A DNA stretch of 64,000 nt from Beta vulgaris subsp. vulgaris (GCF_026745355.1 NC_079210.1:12396523-12460522), one strand, 5' to 3'. Positions 46,647 through 57,452 are shown, numbered from the stretch's first letter. Numbers and translations: made by a program. Notes: generated by a model from the letters alone, not told the origin.

Positions 46647-49600
46647 GTGATGATAAGGATCACCAGAATTATAATGAGAAAAGGATGATGATGCTGATGA
46701 TAATGGTGATCCTGGTCTTCAAGGAGATGAAGACAAAGGAGTAGATAAGGATGCTGGTCTTCATGGAGATGAAGACAAAGGAGGAGATAATGGTGATCCT
46801 GGTCTTCAAGGAGATGAAGACAAAGTAGGAGATAAGGATGCTGGTCTTCATGGAGATGGAGAGGAAGGTGGAAGTAAGTTCTTCTTATTGTATTGTTTTA
46901 GTTTGCTTAAATGAAAAAGTTAAATAGCTAACTGAAAGAATAAAAAGACCAACTGAAAAGTCTGATATTCTAACTGAAATAATATTAATACTAGCTGAAT
47001 ATCATATAAATACCAAATGAAACTTTTGTATTTGTTTTTATTTAATCTGGTGGAAAAATAGTTTTAGTTTGTCAATGAATTTATTCATTTCTGATTTTGT
47101 GTTTTTCAGTTATTGTGTATTTTTTTTTTTTTTATTGTTTTTGTTTTTGAATGAAGATAATGAGAAAGAACCGAAGGAAGATGATAATAAGAAGACTGGC
47201 AATGCTGATGATGATTGTGGTCTTCAAGGAGATAAAGAGGAAGGAGGAAATAAGGATTGGATGCTGGGGTTCATGCAGAAGGAGAGAAAGGAGGAAGTAA
47301 GTTTCTTTCATGTTTTCCTAATTGAAAGAATTCAAAGACCAACTGAAAAATGTGATGCTCTAAAGGAAATAATATCTTATAAATAGCAACTGAAATACTG
47401 TTTTAGTTTGTAACAATATGAAAACGAACTGAAAAATAAATAGGAAGTAAGCACTATAAAGATTACTTGAACAATAATTGATGAAGTATTATAAAGTGTA
47501 GCTGAAAATGATTGTAATAGTATCAAATAAAAGAATAATTATACTAAATGAAATAAATTAAGGACCAACTGAAAAGAAAATAAGTCTAACTGAAAACTAA
47601 ATAAGTCTAACTGAAGAGTAAGTAAGTCTAACTGAAGAGAAAATAAGTCTAACTGAAGTGAAATAAGTCTAACTGAAGAGTAATAAGTCTAACTGAAAAC
47701 TAAATACGTCTAACTGAAACTAATAAGTCTAACTTAATAGTCTAACTGAAGAGCAAATAAGTCTAACTGAAGATAAATAAGTCTAACTGAAGAGTATAAT
47801 AAGACTACTGAAAAATAAAAGTCTAACTGAAGGATATAAAGACTACTGAACAATAACAAGTCAAACTGAAAGAATATTCAGACCAACTGAAAATTTTGAT
47901 ATACTAACTGAAATAGTCTTAATACCAACTGAATATCATATAAATATCAAATTGAACTTTTTATATTTTTTTTTTTTTTTTTTGTTTTTGAATTAAGATG
48001 TTGAGAAAGAACAACCAAAGGAAGCTGATAGGAAGAGGAGGAATGCTGATGATGATCAAGTCAAAGGGGCTAAGGATAAGGATAAGTGTAAAATTTCTAC
48101 ACACGTCCCTACTCGCACCGCTGCTGGTATTGATATTGTTGATCTTCGTACTCCAACTCCTCCTCCTCCTCCTCCTCCTGTTGGTGAAGCAGTTGAGAAT
48201 GTATATAGCAGAAAGTCTTGGAGAGTTGATTCTTCTGCTAAAAGGAAAAACATTGCTGATTTCGATGCCCCTTCATTCCAACTATTAACTCATAGTCCTG
48301 TTGTTGAGGATCTTCCATACAGTGAAGAGAGTGGTGAGGGTGTTGGAAGTTCAATTCCAATCATCACTCCAGTAAATGTAAAATATCCTCGAGTAAGTAT
48401 AGTTTTAGTTTCTGTTTTTTTATTTTTGTGTTTCAGTTAGTGTATGTTTGTTGTCATTTAGTATATCTTTTATTTCAGTCAGTGTATGTTTGTTTGTTGT
48501 CAGTTAGTATCAGTTTATGTTTGAGTTAGTGTAAGTTTCATGTCAGTTAGTGTTTCTTTTTTGTCAGTTAGTATTATGTTTATGTTTCAGTTAGTGTATC
48601 ATTCTTGTCAGTTAGTAATTGTTTAATTTTCATTTGGTTTATGTTTCTTGTCATTTAGTATCTGTTTTATTTTCAGTTAGTGTATGTTTATCTTTCAGTT
48701 AGTATATCTGTCATCCTTTTTTAATATTTTAATTGAATGCAGGGTGATGGCTCTTATTCTGATCAATCATCATACAAATCCTACAAACCTCAGAAACAAT
48801 CAAGTCAGAAATCCCTTCAACACCTGAATTATTGAAGGGGTGGGACTATGACCCTCTTCAGAGAAAGTTGGGAAAGTTGTGAGAGTTAAGGAACCAGGTG
48901 ATGATTATGACGATGAAGGTTTGGAGGACCTGATTGATAGGATTGCTGATCATGGAGTTGAATCATCATCTACAAGGCTAAAAAAGAAGAGGATGAGAAT
49001 GAAGCTGGTGTTGTTTCATCTTCTACGCCTGGTTGCATGCTGTTCCTGTCAACAACCATGGCATAATATTATGTCGAAGTTTGCAGCATTATAATAGATA
49101 TTTGAGTGATCTGTCTCCTGACCAGAGGTTGCTGGTTGATTATCTATTTTACAATGAGTATGAAGATGTTGCATATATGTCATTGGATACAGATTCTGAG
49201 GAAGTGAAGATGAAAAATGACATTATGCAAAGTGAACTTACAAGTGATCTCATTGTGGATTTTGATAATCCTCATAGCAACTATGCGGTTCAGCTGTACA
49301 AATTCGACTTAATTAGCATGCCTCGTCAAGGTTGGCTGACAAGTGGAGTTATTGACGGATGCGCTTCATGTTCAATAGGCAAGAAGAGGAATCACCTTCT
49401 GCAACAAGGAGATTTTGGTTTAATATTATGCCTTTTGTAAGTGTTGTTATTGCTTAGTTTTATATGTTTGTTTTCATTTGGTCATATTATTTTGTCAGTT
49501 GGTCATCTTCTGTTTTTCAGTTTGTCATGTTATGTTTTTCAGTTGGTCATATTATGTTTTCAGTCTAATAAAAAGTAAATAAGTGTAACTGAAAACTTAA

Positions 49601-51779
49601 TAAGTCTAGCTGAATAATAAATAAGTGTAACTGAAAAATAAAGAAGTCTAACTGAAAACTAAATGAGTCTAACTGAAAAGTAAATTACTCTAACTGAGAA
49701 GTAAATAAGTCTAACTGAAAGCTTAATGAGTCTAACTGAAAACTTAATGAGTCTAACTGAAAACTTAATGAGTCTAACTGAAACTTAATGAGTCTTACTG
49801 AAAACTTAATAAGTCTAACTGAAAACTAAATGAGTCTAACTGAAAAGTAAATTTGTCTAACTGAGAAGTAAATAAGTCTCACTGAAAACTTAATAAGTCT
49901 AACTGAAAACTAAATGAGTCTAACTGAAAAGTAAATTTGTCTAACTGAGAAGTAAATAAGTCTCACTGAAAACTTAATGAGTCTCACTGAGAAGTTAATG
50001 AGTCTAACTGAAAACTTAATGAGTCTAACTGAAAACAAATAAGTCTAACTGAAAAGTAAATAAATCTAACTGACATTTTAAAAAGTCTAACTGAAAACTA
50101 AACTTAATGTTTCAGTTTGTCATAATATCTATTTTCTTTTGTTGTAGAACTATATCAATTGGTTGTGTGCTGAGAAGGTAAAAAAGGTTCAGTTTGAGAG
50201 TGAGATTGCTGAAAATGAGATTATTTTGAAGAACCTGGAGGGCATAGGCAGTATGATCAGAAGTTTAAGGAATGGGAAGAAAACAAGAAAAAGCTTATTA
50301 CAAAAGATGATGATTTATTCTACAAGAAATGTAAGGAAGCTATTTCTTCATGGGTGAAATCATTTCCACGCAATGATATTCGAGAAGCTGAACTGGTTAG
50401 TTGTATTATTGTTAACTATTTTTTTTTTGTTCAGTTAGTGTAATTTTCTCTTTCAGTTAGTGTATGTTACTTGTCAGTTAGTCCTAGTTTATGTTTTCAG
50501 TTAGTGTATGTTTTTAGTTCAGCTAGTGTTTTTAGTATTTCATTTTGTTTTTTGTTCTCTGTCAGGTAGACTTATTGCTTTTGCATCTTATGTTTATCTT
50601 CCAGATTTTTGTTCCTGTTCACAAGGATGATCATTATACTGTCTTGGTGCTGAACAAGAAAGCAAAAAGGATTGAAAATATTGACAATCGTACAGACATG
50701 AAGGACATTGATAGATATAAGCATGAGGAATTTAACGGTCTTACATACTTTGTAAGTACCTTTTTATGAGCATTTGTATTTTTTTTTTGTTCCATTTTAT
50801 TACTTGTTTTTTAATTGTTGTTTTTTTTTTTGATCTTCAAATGCAGTGTCGTGCTTTTGATTCTTTTATGAAAGAGACTATGAGATGTCGTGATTTTGAT
50901 CGTCTCCACCATTGGCAAACATCAACTCTTTACTTCCCTTGGAGAAGCAAGGACAACAATTTTGATTGTGGTGTCTATGCAATCAAAACCATGGAGCTGT
51001 ATGACGGTCAAAATACTAACCATGCTGCACTTGTTGACCTGAAAAGGGTATGATTACTTTATTTTGCTTGTTACATTTCTGTTTTTGAAAGTTTTTTAAT
51101 AGAAAAAGGTATGATAGCCAGTTAGTGAAGGACTTGAAAGACTAGCTGAAAAACAAAGATGTCTAACTGAAGCATTAAAGACTAGCTGAGAAATAATGAA
51201 GTCTAACTGAAGCACTGTAAAGACTAGCTTAGAAATAAACAAGTCTAACTGAAACATAATAAATACTAGCTGAAAAACAATCAAGTCTAACTGAAACACA
51301 ATCATTACTAGCTGAAAGCATTATAAGGACTACCTGAAAAACAATGAAGCACTATAAAGACTAGTTGATGTTGTTGTTTATTTTCAGTTAGTTTTATTTT
51401 GTAATTGTTACATTTTTGAACCTTTTTTAATAGTTTTGATTTTTTTATTTTTTAGGCAGCCACCAAAAACCTTGAGCGGTGTAGGCTTGCTCTTCGTCTT
51501 GTGGACCATCCTTTAAACAAACTGAGAGAGAAAGTGAAGCATGACTGTTATGTTTGGTCTGCAAAGAAACCTGAACTGATGGCAAGACAGAAGATAAGGA
51601 AGGATAAAGAGGCTGTTCTAGATAAATTAGCATTTAATCGATCAAAGAAGACGAATAGAAAAGAAGCACACATTTTACGGCGAAGGAGGGATCATGAGGC
51701 GAAAGTAGAAGATGTGTTGAATAATAATTTTGGAGACAAAGTGAAAATAGAGCAACTGTTGAAATTTCATTATTGTTAG
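42171..51779 (+). CDS. Ulp1-like cysteine protease gene of the MULE, 13 exons
   Basis: Predicted exons: 42171-42202, 42284-42385, 44065-44172, 44260-45290, 45883-46210, 46551-46870, 47157-47296, 47998-48392, 48743-49436, 50148-50395, 50605 (or 50569)-50751, 50847-51047, 51456-51779. All have GT-AG borders. The N-terminus is Lys-rich. Exon 4 holds a globular region (NFTEQEIKSINLQVLSDYSHL ... NKFTISDVLGLPVSD) like the plant-transposon domain that precedes Ulp1 in such genes. Exons 6-8 are acidic repeats. Exons 11-12 carry the C48 peptidase core: His in DDHYTVLVLN, Asp in ENIDNR, Cys in NNFDCGVYAI. Exon 13 is basic. Ulp1/SENP enzymes process or remove SUMO; here the target is unknown. The frame is broken near 44950, 46675 and at several places in exon 9, each explicable by one-base indels. 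Catalytic exons are intact. Confidence 0.78.
42400..44060. repeat. CTAACTGAA array in intron 2 of the Ulp1-like gene
   Basis: About 42490-42690 carries TTCAGTTGAT words (antisense form). 42690-43080 carries ~21-bp units AAGTCTAACTGAAAACTAAAT. 43080-43920 carries ~41-bp dimers AACAAGTCTAACTGAAGCAC + TATATAGACTAGCTGAAAAA. 43925-44060 switches back to TTTCAGTTGAT. The strand therefore flips twice inside one intron. Exons on both sides contain no copy. Confidence 0.93.
45340..45760 (+). repeat. CTAACTGAA array in intron 4
   Basis: About 20 units of the ~21-bp type with GAGTACAT, GAAGTAAAT and AAACTAAAT spacers, all on the plus strand. Confidence 0.92.
46275..47030 (+). repeat. sparse CTAACTGAA copies in introns 5 and 6
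   Basis: Intron 5 (46275-46420) and the part of intron 6 at 46915-47010 hold diverged copies with GAAAGAATAAAAGACCAACTG spacers. The intervening exon 6 (46551-46870) has none. Confidence 0.8.
46551..46870 (+). repeat. acidic (GAT)n run and ~66-bp coding minisatellite in exon 6
   Basis: A run of ten GAT codons (about 46617-46646) encodes poly-Asp. It is followed by units of about 66 bp containing GGTCTTCAAGGAGATGAAGA and GATGCTGGTCTTCATGG. The translation is rich in Asp, Glu and Gly. A frame change lies near 46675. Confidence 0.8.
47330..47960 (+). repeat. CTAACTGAA array in intron 7
   Basis: The first 200 bp are diverged. 47575-47800 has regular 20-21-bp units, and the end is diverged again before a long T run (about 47970-47985). 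Confidence 0.9.
48430..48720 (-). repeat. TTCAGTTAGT array in intron 8 (reverse orientation)
   Basis: The whole intron is filled with TTTCAGTTAGTGTATGTTTG words, the reverse complement of the other arrays, at about 25-bp spacing. Confidence 0.88.
49470..50115. repeat. array with strand switch in intron 9
   Basis: 49470-49565 carries TTTTTCAGTTGGTCATATTATG words (reverse form). At about 49566 it turns into AAGTCTAACTGAAAACTTAATG units of 20-21 bp, until 50105. It then closes with one TTTCAGTTTGTCA. Confidence 0.92.
50430..50555 (-). repeat. TTCAGTTAGTGTA words in intron 10
   Basis: Five or six reverse-form copies before the protease exon. Confidence 0.8.
51115..51390. repeat. dimeric array in intron 12
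   Basis: Units of about 41 bp, AACAAGTCTAACTGAAGCA + CTAGCTGAAAAA, as in intron 2. Confidence 0.88.
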
Positions 51780-52710
51780 GTGCCAAACTTTTTTTTATTA
51801 TTATTATTATAATGTACAGTAGAAATAGAAACGATTGAATTTTGCAATGTACAGTACAAATAGCACAGAACTCATTTTACATTTTATATCTGTGTTCTTT
51901 AATGAATTGTACATTTACACTTACTTTGAATGGAATACATTTGTGTAAAAATGTAGTTGTTTGAAAATTAATTGGAAAAATACAAATACCAACTGAAAAA
52001 TGAAAAATCTAACTCATAATAATAAGTGTATGACATATATTTGTAAATATAAATTTTAAGTCTAACTTATACACTGTAAATAGTAGCTGAAAAACAAACA
52101 AGTCTAACTGAAGAGTTGTTAAGTCTAACTGAAAAATAAACAAGTCTAACTGAAGCTCTATAAACACTAGCTGAAAAATAAAGAAGTCTAGCTGAAGCAC
52201 AATTAATACTAGCTGAAAAATAAATAAGTCTGACTGAAGGAAATTATAACACTAGCTGAAAACTACACAAGTCTAACTGAAGCGTAATTAATAGAGGCTG
52301 AAAATCAAATAAGTCTAACTGAAGCAGAAATATACACAAGTCTAATTGAAGTACAATTAATACAAGCTGAAAAAAATACGTCTAACTGAAGCATCATTAA
52401 GACTAGCTGAAAAAGACACAAGTCTAACTGAAGCAGTATAAAGATAAGCTGAGAAATAAATAAGTCTAACTGAAGCATCATTAAAGCTAGCTGAAAAGAC
52501 ACAAGTCTAACTGAAACTGAATTAATATAAGCTTAAAAGTAAACACGTCTAAGTGAAGCACTAGAAAGACTAGCTGAAAAATAAACAAGTCTAACTGAAG
52601 GTCAATAAATACTAATATTACTGAATTTCGAGTAGCTTAGGAATAAACAAGTGTAAATTTCAATACAATTACTGAGTGGAATACAATTGAAAACTAATAT
52701 TATTTGAACA
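51780..52710. repeat. intergenic space of the MULE with dimeric array
   Basis: This is the gap between the convergent stop codons. 51780-52050 is AT-rich and probably holds the 3' UTR of the Ulp1-like gene. 52055-52640 is a dimeric array (AAGTCTAACTGAAGC ... AATACTAGCTGAAAAATAAA). No gene. Confidence 0.88.
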
Positions 52711-55700
52711 CTATTCAACTTGAGGTACATTTGGGGTTTTTGTTCCATATTCGTTCGGATGCCTTGTCTTCATTTTACGCTTCTCAAAATGTCCTTTTAC
52801 TCTCTTGTTTCCCTTTGGTGGTCTTCCTTTTGTCTTTATCACTCAGGATTTTCAACTGTTTGTCTTCGTAGTTCTTCATCTTCGATTTCTTGTTGTTTTT
52901 GTTGATCAGTCTTGAAAACTTCTTTCACTGATTTGTATAATTCCTTCAACGACTTGTCACATAATGTTCTTGCATCCTCATTTGATTGACATATTGACAC
53001 TAGGTTGTAGAAATTCTTGGTTATTGCATGTCTCCATGGTGTCCACAACTGTGCATTTTGGCTTTGGTCCTTGTCTGCTTTAATAAATGTTTCTTAGTCA
53101 ATTAGTTCATTTGACTAACTAAAATTTTCAGATAGCTTATAATTCTTTCAGGTGGTGTGTTAATTGTTTCAGTTAGTTAAGTGTTTAACCCCCACCCCCA
53201 AAACCCCCCTACTAATATTCCCCCTCCACACACAAAGAAAACCCCCAATTAATGTTCTGGTAGTAACATTAATTTATCAGTTAGTTATAGTAATGTTTCA
53301 GCTGGAGCCTTTTTTTTTCAGTTCACTAATTAAATCTTTCAGGTGATCAGTTAATTGTTTCAGTTGGAGTCTTCAGTTTTTCAGTTAGTTGCTTTCATTT
53401 GTCAGTTAGTCATATTGATTTATTTCACTAACCTTGAACATTCTCCCATACTGCTGACTTTGCAAGTCTTGTCCATCTCTTAAGGATATATTGTTGTGGT
53501 ATTTGAAATATGCTGAACATGTGCATGACCCTTATTATGTGAAAGCAAAGCATCCCCGTCTCTGTGAAGCATTGACATGAGCACACTAATTCTGTTGTCG
53601 CCTCATCGTATGCTACTGTATGTGAATTGCTGAAATCTTCTTCTGGTGAGACTTCAAACAACTTCAGCTGTGAGTTTTCGTTGCAAATGCTCGTAAAAAT
53701 GATGCCATTGCCCACTCATACTCTGTTTCAAAGTCATTATATAGTGCTAGTGTGTATACATCAGCTGCATGTTTCAGAAGCTTTGATTTGGATTTGACGG
53801 CTTTGGGACGTTCAGTTCTGTTCCGGAAGTTGTCACTAGTTTCATTGCTTCTCCATCTTTTCACTGTTTGCTCAAATATATGATAGAATTCAAACAGGTT
53901 TGTTGTTGCTTTTGCATTGAATGATATTGCCTTATTTGTGACTTCACTTCTTTGTGATGATAAGATTCCAGCTGAAAACATATCCCTGTTTAATGCGGTG
54001 CACCACTTGTGTCTCTGATCATATACTTGCTCGAACCATTCTTTTTCTCGTGTCCATACAATTCCATCATTTTCGCCCACAATTCTTCAAAGCCTGATTC
54101 ATTTTGACACCCCATCAAACAGTTCTTGAACATGTTCTTGAAGTCTTCATTGGTCTTGAGGGATCCGAAGTGGCTTACAAAGTTCTTCTCTATATGCCAA
54201 AGGCAAAGCCTATGTCTTGTATTTGGGAAAACCTGATTTAAGATAGTACATATTATGCTAGAAATCACTTTCATTTGAATGCTTGTGAATCTAATTGAAA
54301 AGGTAAAGAAATAATATGAAGACCAACTGAAAAATTAAGAAGTCTAACTGAAAACAGTGTAAATGCTAACTGAAAATTTCATTAGACAAAAAGAAGTAAT
54401 ATGAAGCCCAAATGAAAACTAAATGAGTCTAACTGAAAACTAAATAAGTCTAACTGAAAATAAATAAGTCTAATGAAAAGTAAATTTGTCTAACTGAAAA
54501 GTAAATAAGTGTAACTGACAACTAAATAAGTCTAACTGAAAATTAACTAAGTCTACCTGAATAATCAAGACGTCTAACTGAAAAAGAAAGAAGTCTAACT
54601 GAAATAGTGGAAATAAATGAGTCTAACTGAAAACTCAATGAGTCTAACTGACAACTAAATGAGTCTAACTGACAACTAAATGAGTCTAACTTAAAACTCA
54701 ATGAGTCTAACTGACAACTAAATTAGTCTAACTGAAAACTAAATAAGTCTAACTGAAAACTCAATGAGTCTAACTTAAAATAAATACGTCTAACTGAAAA
54801 CTCAATGAGTCTAACTGAAAAGTAAATTAGTCTAACTGAGAAGTAAATTAGTGTAACTAAAAAGTAAATAAGGCTATCTGAAAAATTAATGAGTCTAAAT
54901 GAAAACTAAATAGGTCTAACTGAATTATAAATAAGTCTAACTGAATTATAAATAATTAACTCAAACTGAAGACTAAATAATTCTAACTGAAAACTAAATA
55001 ATTCTAACTGAAAAATACCTTTTCAATTGCATTGCCCATTGCCTTATCTTGATCAGTGAAAATTGTCTTTGGCTCTTGTTGGCACATTGCTCTCTTGAAT
55101 GTTTCTAGTAGCCATTCAAAGCTCTCTTCCTTTTCATTAGTTATGAAAGCACATGCAAACATTGTTGTTTTCCAATGGCAATTTATGCCAACAAATGGTG
55201 CACATATCAGTCCATATTTGTTTGTCCTATATGTTGTGTCAAATATCATAACATCTCCATATGCTTTGAAGTCCTCCAACATCATTGAATCTCGCCAAAA
55301 GTAGCTGACGATGTTGTTATGTTCCCCAAATTTCAGCCTGTAGAAGAATGCAGGATCATCATCCGCTCTTTGCTGAAGTAAGTCCAACACACTCTGCATA
55401 TCCTTTCCTTCAACCAATCTTGTTCTGTACTGTGTGATATAGTTTAGATGGTCCCTTTTTGTGTGGCCCACTACTTCTTCTGATCCAGCCTCATGACACA
55501 AAAAGTTGTATGCATGCATTGGCTTTATGCCAGATTCAACCATTGTTTGTATTAGTTGTCCTTTTTGTTCAGTTATCTTCCTTTCTGATTTCAGATGATG
55601 TATTTCTTGTTGTATTACCAACTCATGGTTGTGTTGCAACTCATGAGCTACTACAACAAAGTCTTCACCAGGTTTTTCTTGCTTAAATCTGACCATGGCT

Positions 55701-57196
55701 TTGCATGCTGTTCTTGTTTCATTGACTACTCTTTCCTTTCTTTTGTTGGTTGGCTGCTCAACATCTGGTATCTGAACAGGTTTTTCTTGTTGTGTGTCTT
55801 TTTCTTTTGGTTCTGTTATTTTGTTTGTTGATTTTGAGCCTCCTTCCTTTGAGCAAACCAAGTAGAATTCGTATATTGAATTATCAATTCTCCTCCTCCT
55901 TAGAGTTTGTTTCCTAATACTAAATTTGCTCTTGAGTGTGCTTGATACAAGTTGTAACCATCTTTGTGATCTGTAACATGTCTCCCTATTAAACTGCTAC
56001 TGATATTTTCGTCATTGATGTACTTGAGATATTCATGTTCAGCTGTTGAGTTCATTGTCAAAAAATTAGGACACTAACTTAAAGAACAAAAGCACTAACT
56101 GAAAACTAACAAGTGTAGCAGAGAATGATTGTAATAGTATCCAATGAAAGAATAATTATACTAAATGAAATAAATTAAGGACCAACTGAAAAGAAAATAA
56201 GTCTAACTGAAAACTAAATAAGTCTAACTGAAAACTGAATCAGTCTAATTGAAAACTAAATTAGTGTAACTGAATATGTCTAACTGAAGAGCAAATAAGT
56301 CTAACTGAAAACTAAATAAGTCTAACTGAAGAGTTAAAAAGTCTAACTGAAAACTAAATTAGTCTAAATGAATCAGTCTATGAATCAGTCTAACTGAAGA
56401 GCAAATAAGGCTAACTGAAAAGAAAATAAGTCTAACTGAAGAGTTAATAAGTCTAACTGAAAACTAACTAAGTCTAACTGAAAACTAAATTAGTCTAACT
56501 GAATCAGTCTAACTGAAATGTAAATAAGTCTAACTGAAGAGTTAATAAGTCTAACTGAAAACTAAGTTACTCTAACTGAACACTTAATAAGTCTAACTGA
56601 ATCAGTCTAACTGAAGAGTAAATAAGTCTAACTGAAAACTAAATTACTCTAACTGAACACTTAATAAGTCTATCTGAATCAGTCTAACTGAAGAGTAAAT
56701 AAGTCTAACGGAAGAGTATATAAGTCTAACTGAAGCGTAAATAAGTTTAACTGAAGAGGTAATAAGTCCAACTGAAAACTAATTAAGTCTAACTGAAAAC
56801 TATATTAACTGAAAACTAAAGTACTCTAACTGAACACTTAATAAGTCTAACTGAAAACTAATTAAGTCTAACTGAAAAAGAAGTTAATGAGTGAAAAATA
56901 GACTTTTGTTGCAATGTAAAAGGTAATTTTATGCATACTAACTGATACAATCAAAATTATAACTGAAAATGAGTAAATGCAATTGAAAATTAAATTTAGA
57001 CATACACCGTTACTTTGTCTTGTATTCCAGCTGATTCTTCATGTAATTTCTTTCTTTTTTTTTCTGATGTGATATCTGTGTTACGGTTTTCATTGTTTAG
57101 TTCAATTTGTAATGTGAGATCTCTTTGAGTATTCTCATTGCCCAGATCAATTTGTAACGAACTTGCGATTTGTGAATTCGAATCTTCGGCTGACAT
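52711..57196 (-). CDS. FAR1/MULE-type transposase with SWIM finger and AT-hook-like tail, 4 exons
   Basis: Exons on the minus strand: 57196-57006, 56042-55019, 54232-53433, 53074-52711. The FAR1-type (WRKY-GCM1) DNA-binding region comes first (YEFYLVCSKEG, TACKAMVRFKQ, HELQHNHEL). Then the MULE DDE core: Asp in MIFDTTYRTNKYGL, Asp in IFTDQDKAMGNAIEK, the CLWH motif (CLWHIEKNF), and the likely Glu in SSQRSEVTNKAI. A SWIM zinc finger follows (CSCQCFTETGMLCFHIIRV). The C-terminal exon ends with a basic GRPPKGNKR AT-hook-like motif before the stop at 52711-52713. Breaks near 55910, 54045, 53695 and 52840 can each be explained by one missing base. All catalytic residues I can place are present. 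The transposase binds the MULE ends and cuts and joins DNA. Confidence 0.85.
53085..53425 (+). repeat. TTCAGTTAGT copies in intron 3 of the transposase gene
   Basis: The plus strand shows TTTCAGTTAGTTAAGTG, TCAGTTAGTTATAG and TTTTTCAGTTAGTTGC. On the coding strand this is CTAACTGAA, the same sense as in most Ulp1-like introns. A CCCCCACCCCC stretch lies at 53190-53200. Confidence 0.8.
54295..55012 (+). repeat. CTAACTGAA array in intron 2 of the transposase gene
   Basis: About 33 units of 20-22 bp (AGTCTAACTGAAAACTAAATA, variants AACTCAATGAG and GACAACTAAATGAG). Relative to this gene the orientation is antisense (TTCAGTTAG). The array stops within a few bases of the exon 2 donor. Confidence 0.93.
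56065..56995 (+). repeat. CTAACTGAA array in intron 1 of the transposase gene
   Basis: About 40 units, many with GAGTAAATAAG and CACTTAATAAG spacers. A longer segment (about 56500-56640) is repeated with small changes at about 56640-56760, so there is also a higher-order duplication of ~110-130 bp. Antisense relative to the gene. Confidence 0.92.
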
Positions 57197-57360
57197 TCTT
57201 GTTCAATTTGTAACGAACTAGATTTCAGTAGTGGAACTAGATTTGTAGTGAGAAAGTAGAAGTGTTGGATATGTTTTTGTTCTTGAACAATGGCGGATGA
57301 AGCGGATGAAGGGGATGAAAGTGTTTTTCTTGTTTTTTTTTTTGTTTTTTTTTTTTTTTC

Positions 57361-57443
57361 GGTCTTTAATAAGTCGCGCGCGTTGCGTTGTTGCTCGTCC
57401 GATGAGAGTGTTGTGTCGGACGAGTCCGACACAATACGTTCTC
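57361..57443 (-). repeat. right terminal inverted repeat of the MULE
   Basis: Read on the minus strand it starts GAGAACGTATTGTGTCGGAC. It contains the palindrome TGTCGGA-CGAG-TCCGACA (57414-57431), then ATCGGACGAGC and ACGCGCGCGACTTATT. By eye it is about 70% identical to the left end. Confidence 0.85.
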
Positions 57444-57452
57444 ATATATTAA

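Larger units (their letters stand above)
41830..57443. mobile_element. 15.6-kb MULE with FAR1-type transposase and Ulp1-like protease genes
   Basis: The element is defined by a perfect 9-bp target duplication ATATATTAA (41821-41829 and 57444-57452) and inverted ends of about 80 bp. Two genes converge: the Ulp1-like gene (42171-51779, +) and the transposase gene (57196-52711, -). Each starts within about 350 bp of a terminal repeat. About 5.5 kb of introns and intergenic space consists of a short CTAACTGAA-centred repeat. Plant MULEs carrying Ulp1-like genes are known ('Kaonashi' type); the repeat-filled introns are what sets this one apart. Complete ends and an exact target duplication suggest fairly recent movement. 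Confidence 0.92.

Noticed and set aside
42690..56995. Regularly spaced short repeats, CRISPR-like at first sight
   Set aside because: The repeats are short, diverged and strand-switching, their spacers are also related, and the context is a plant transposon with introns.
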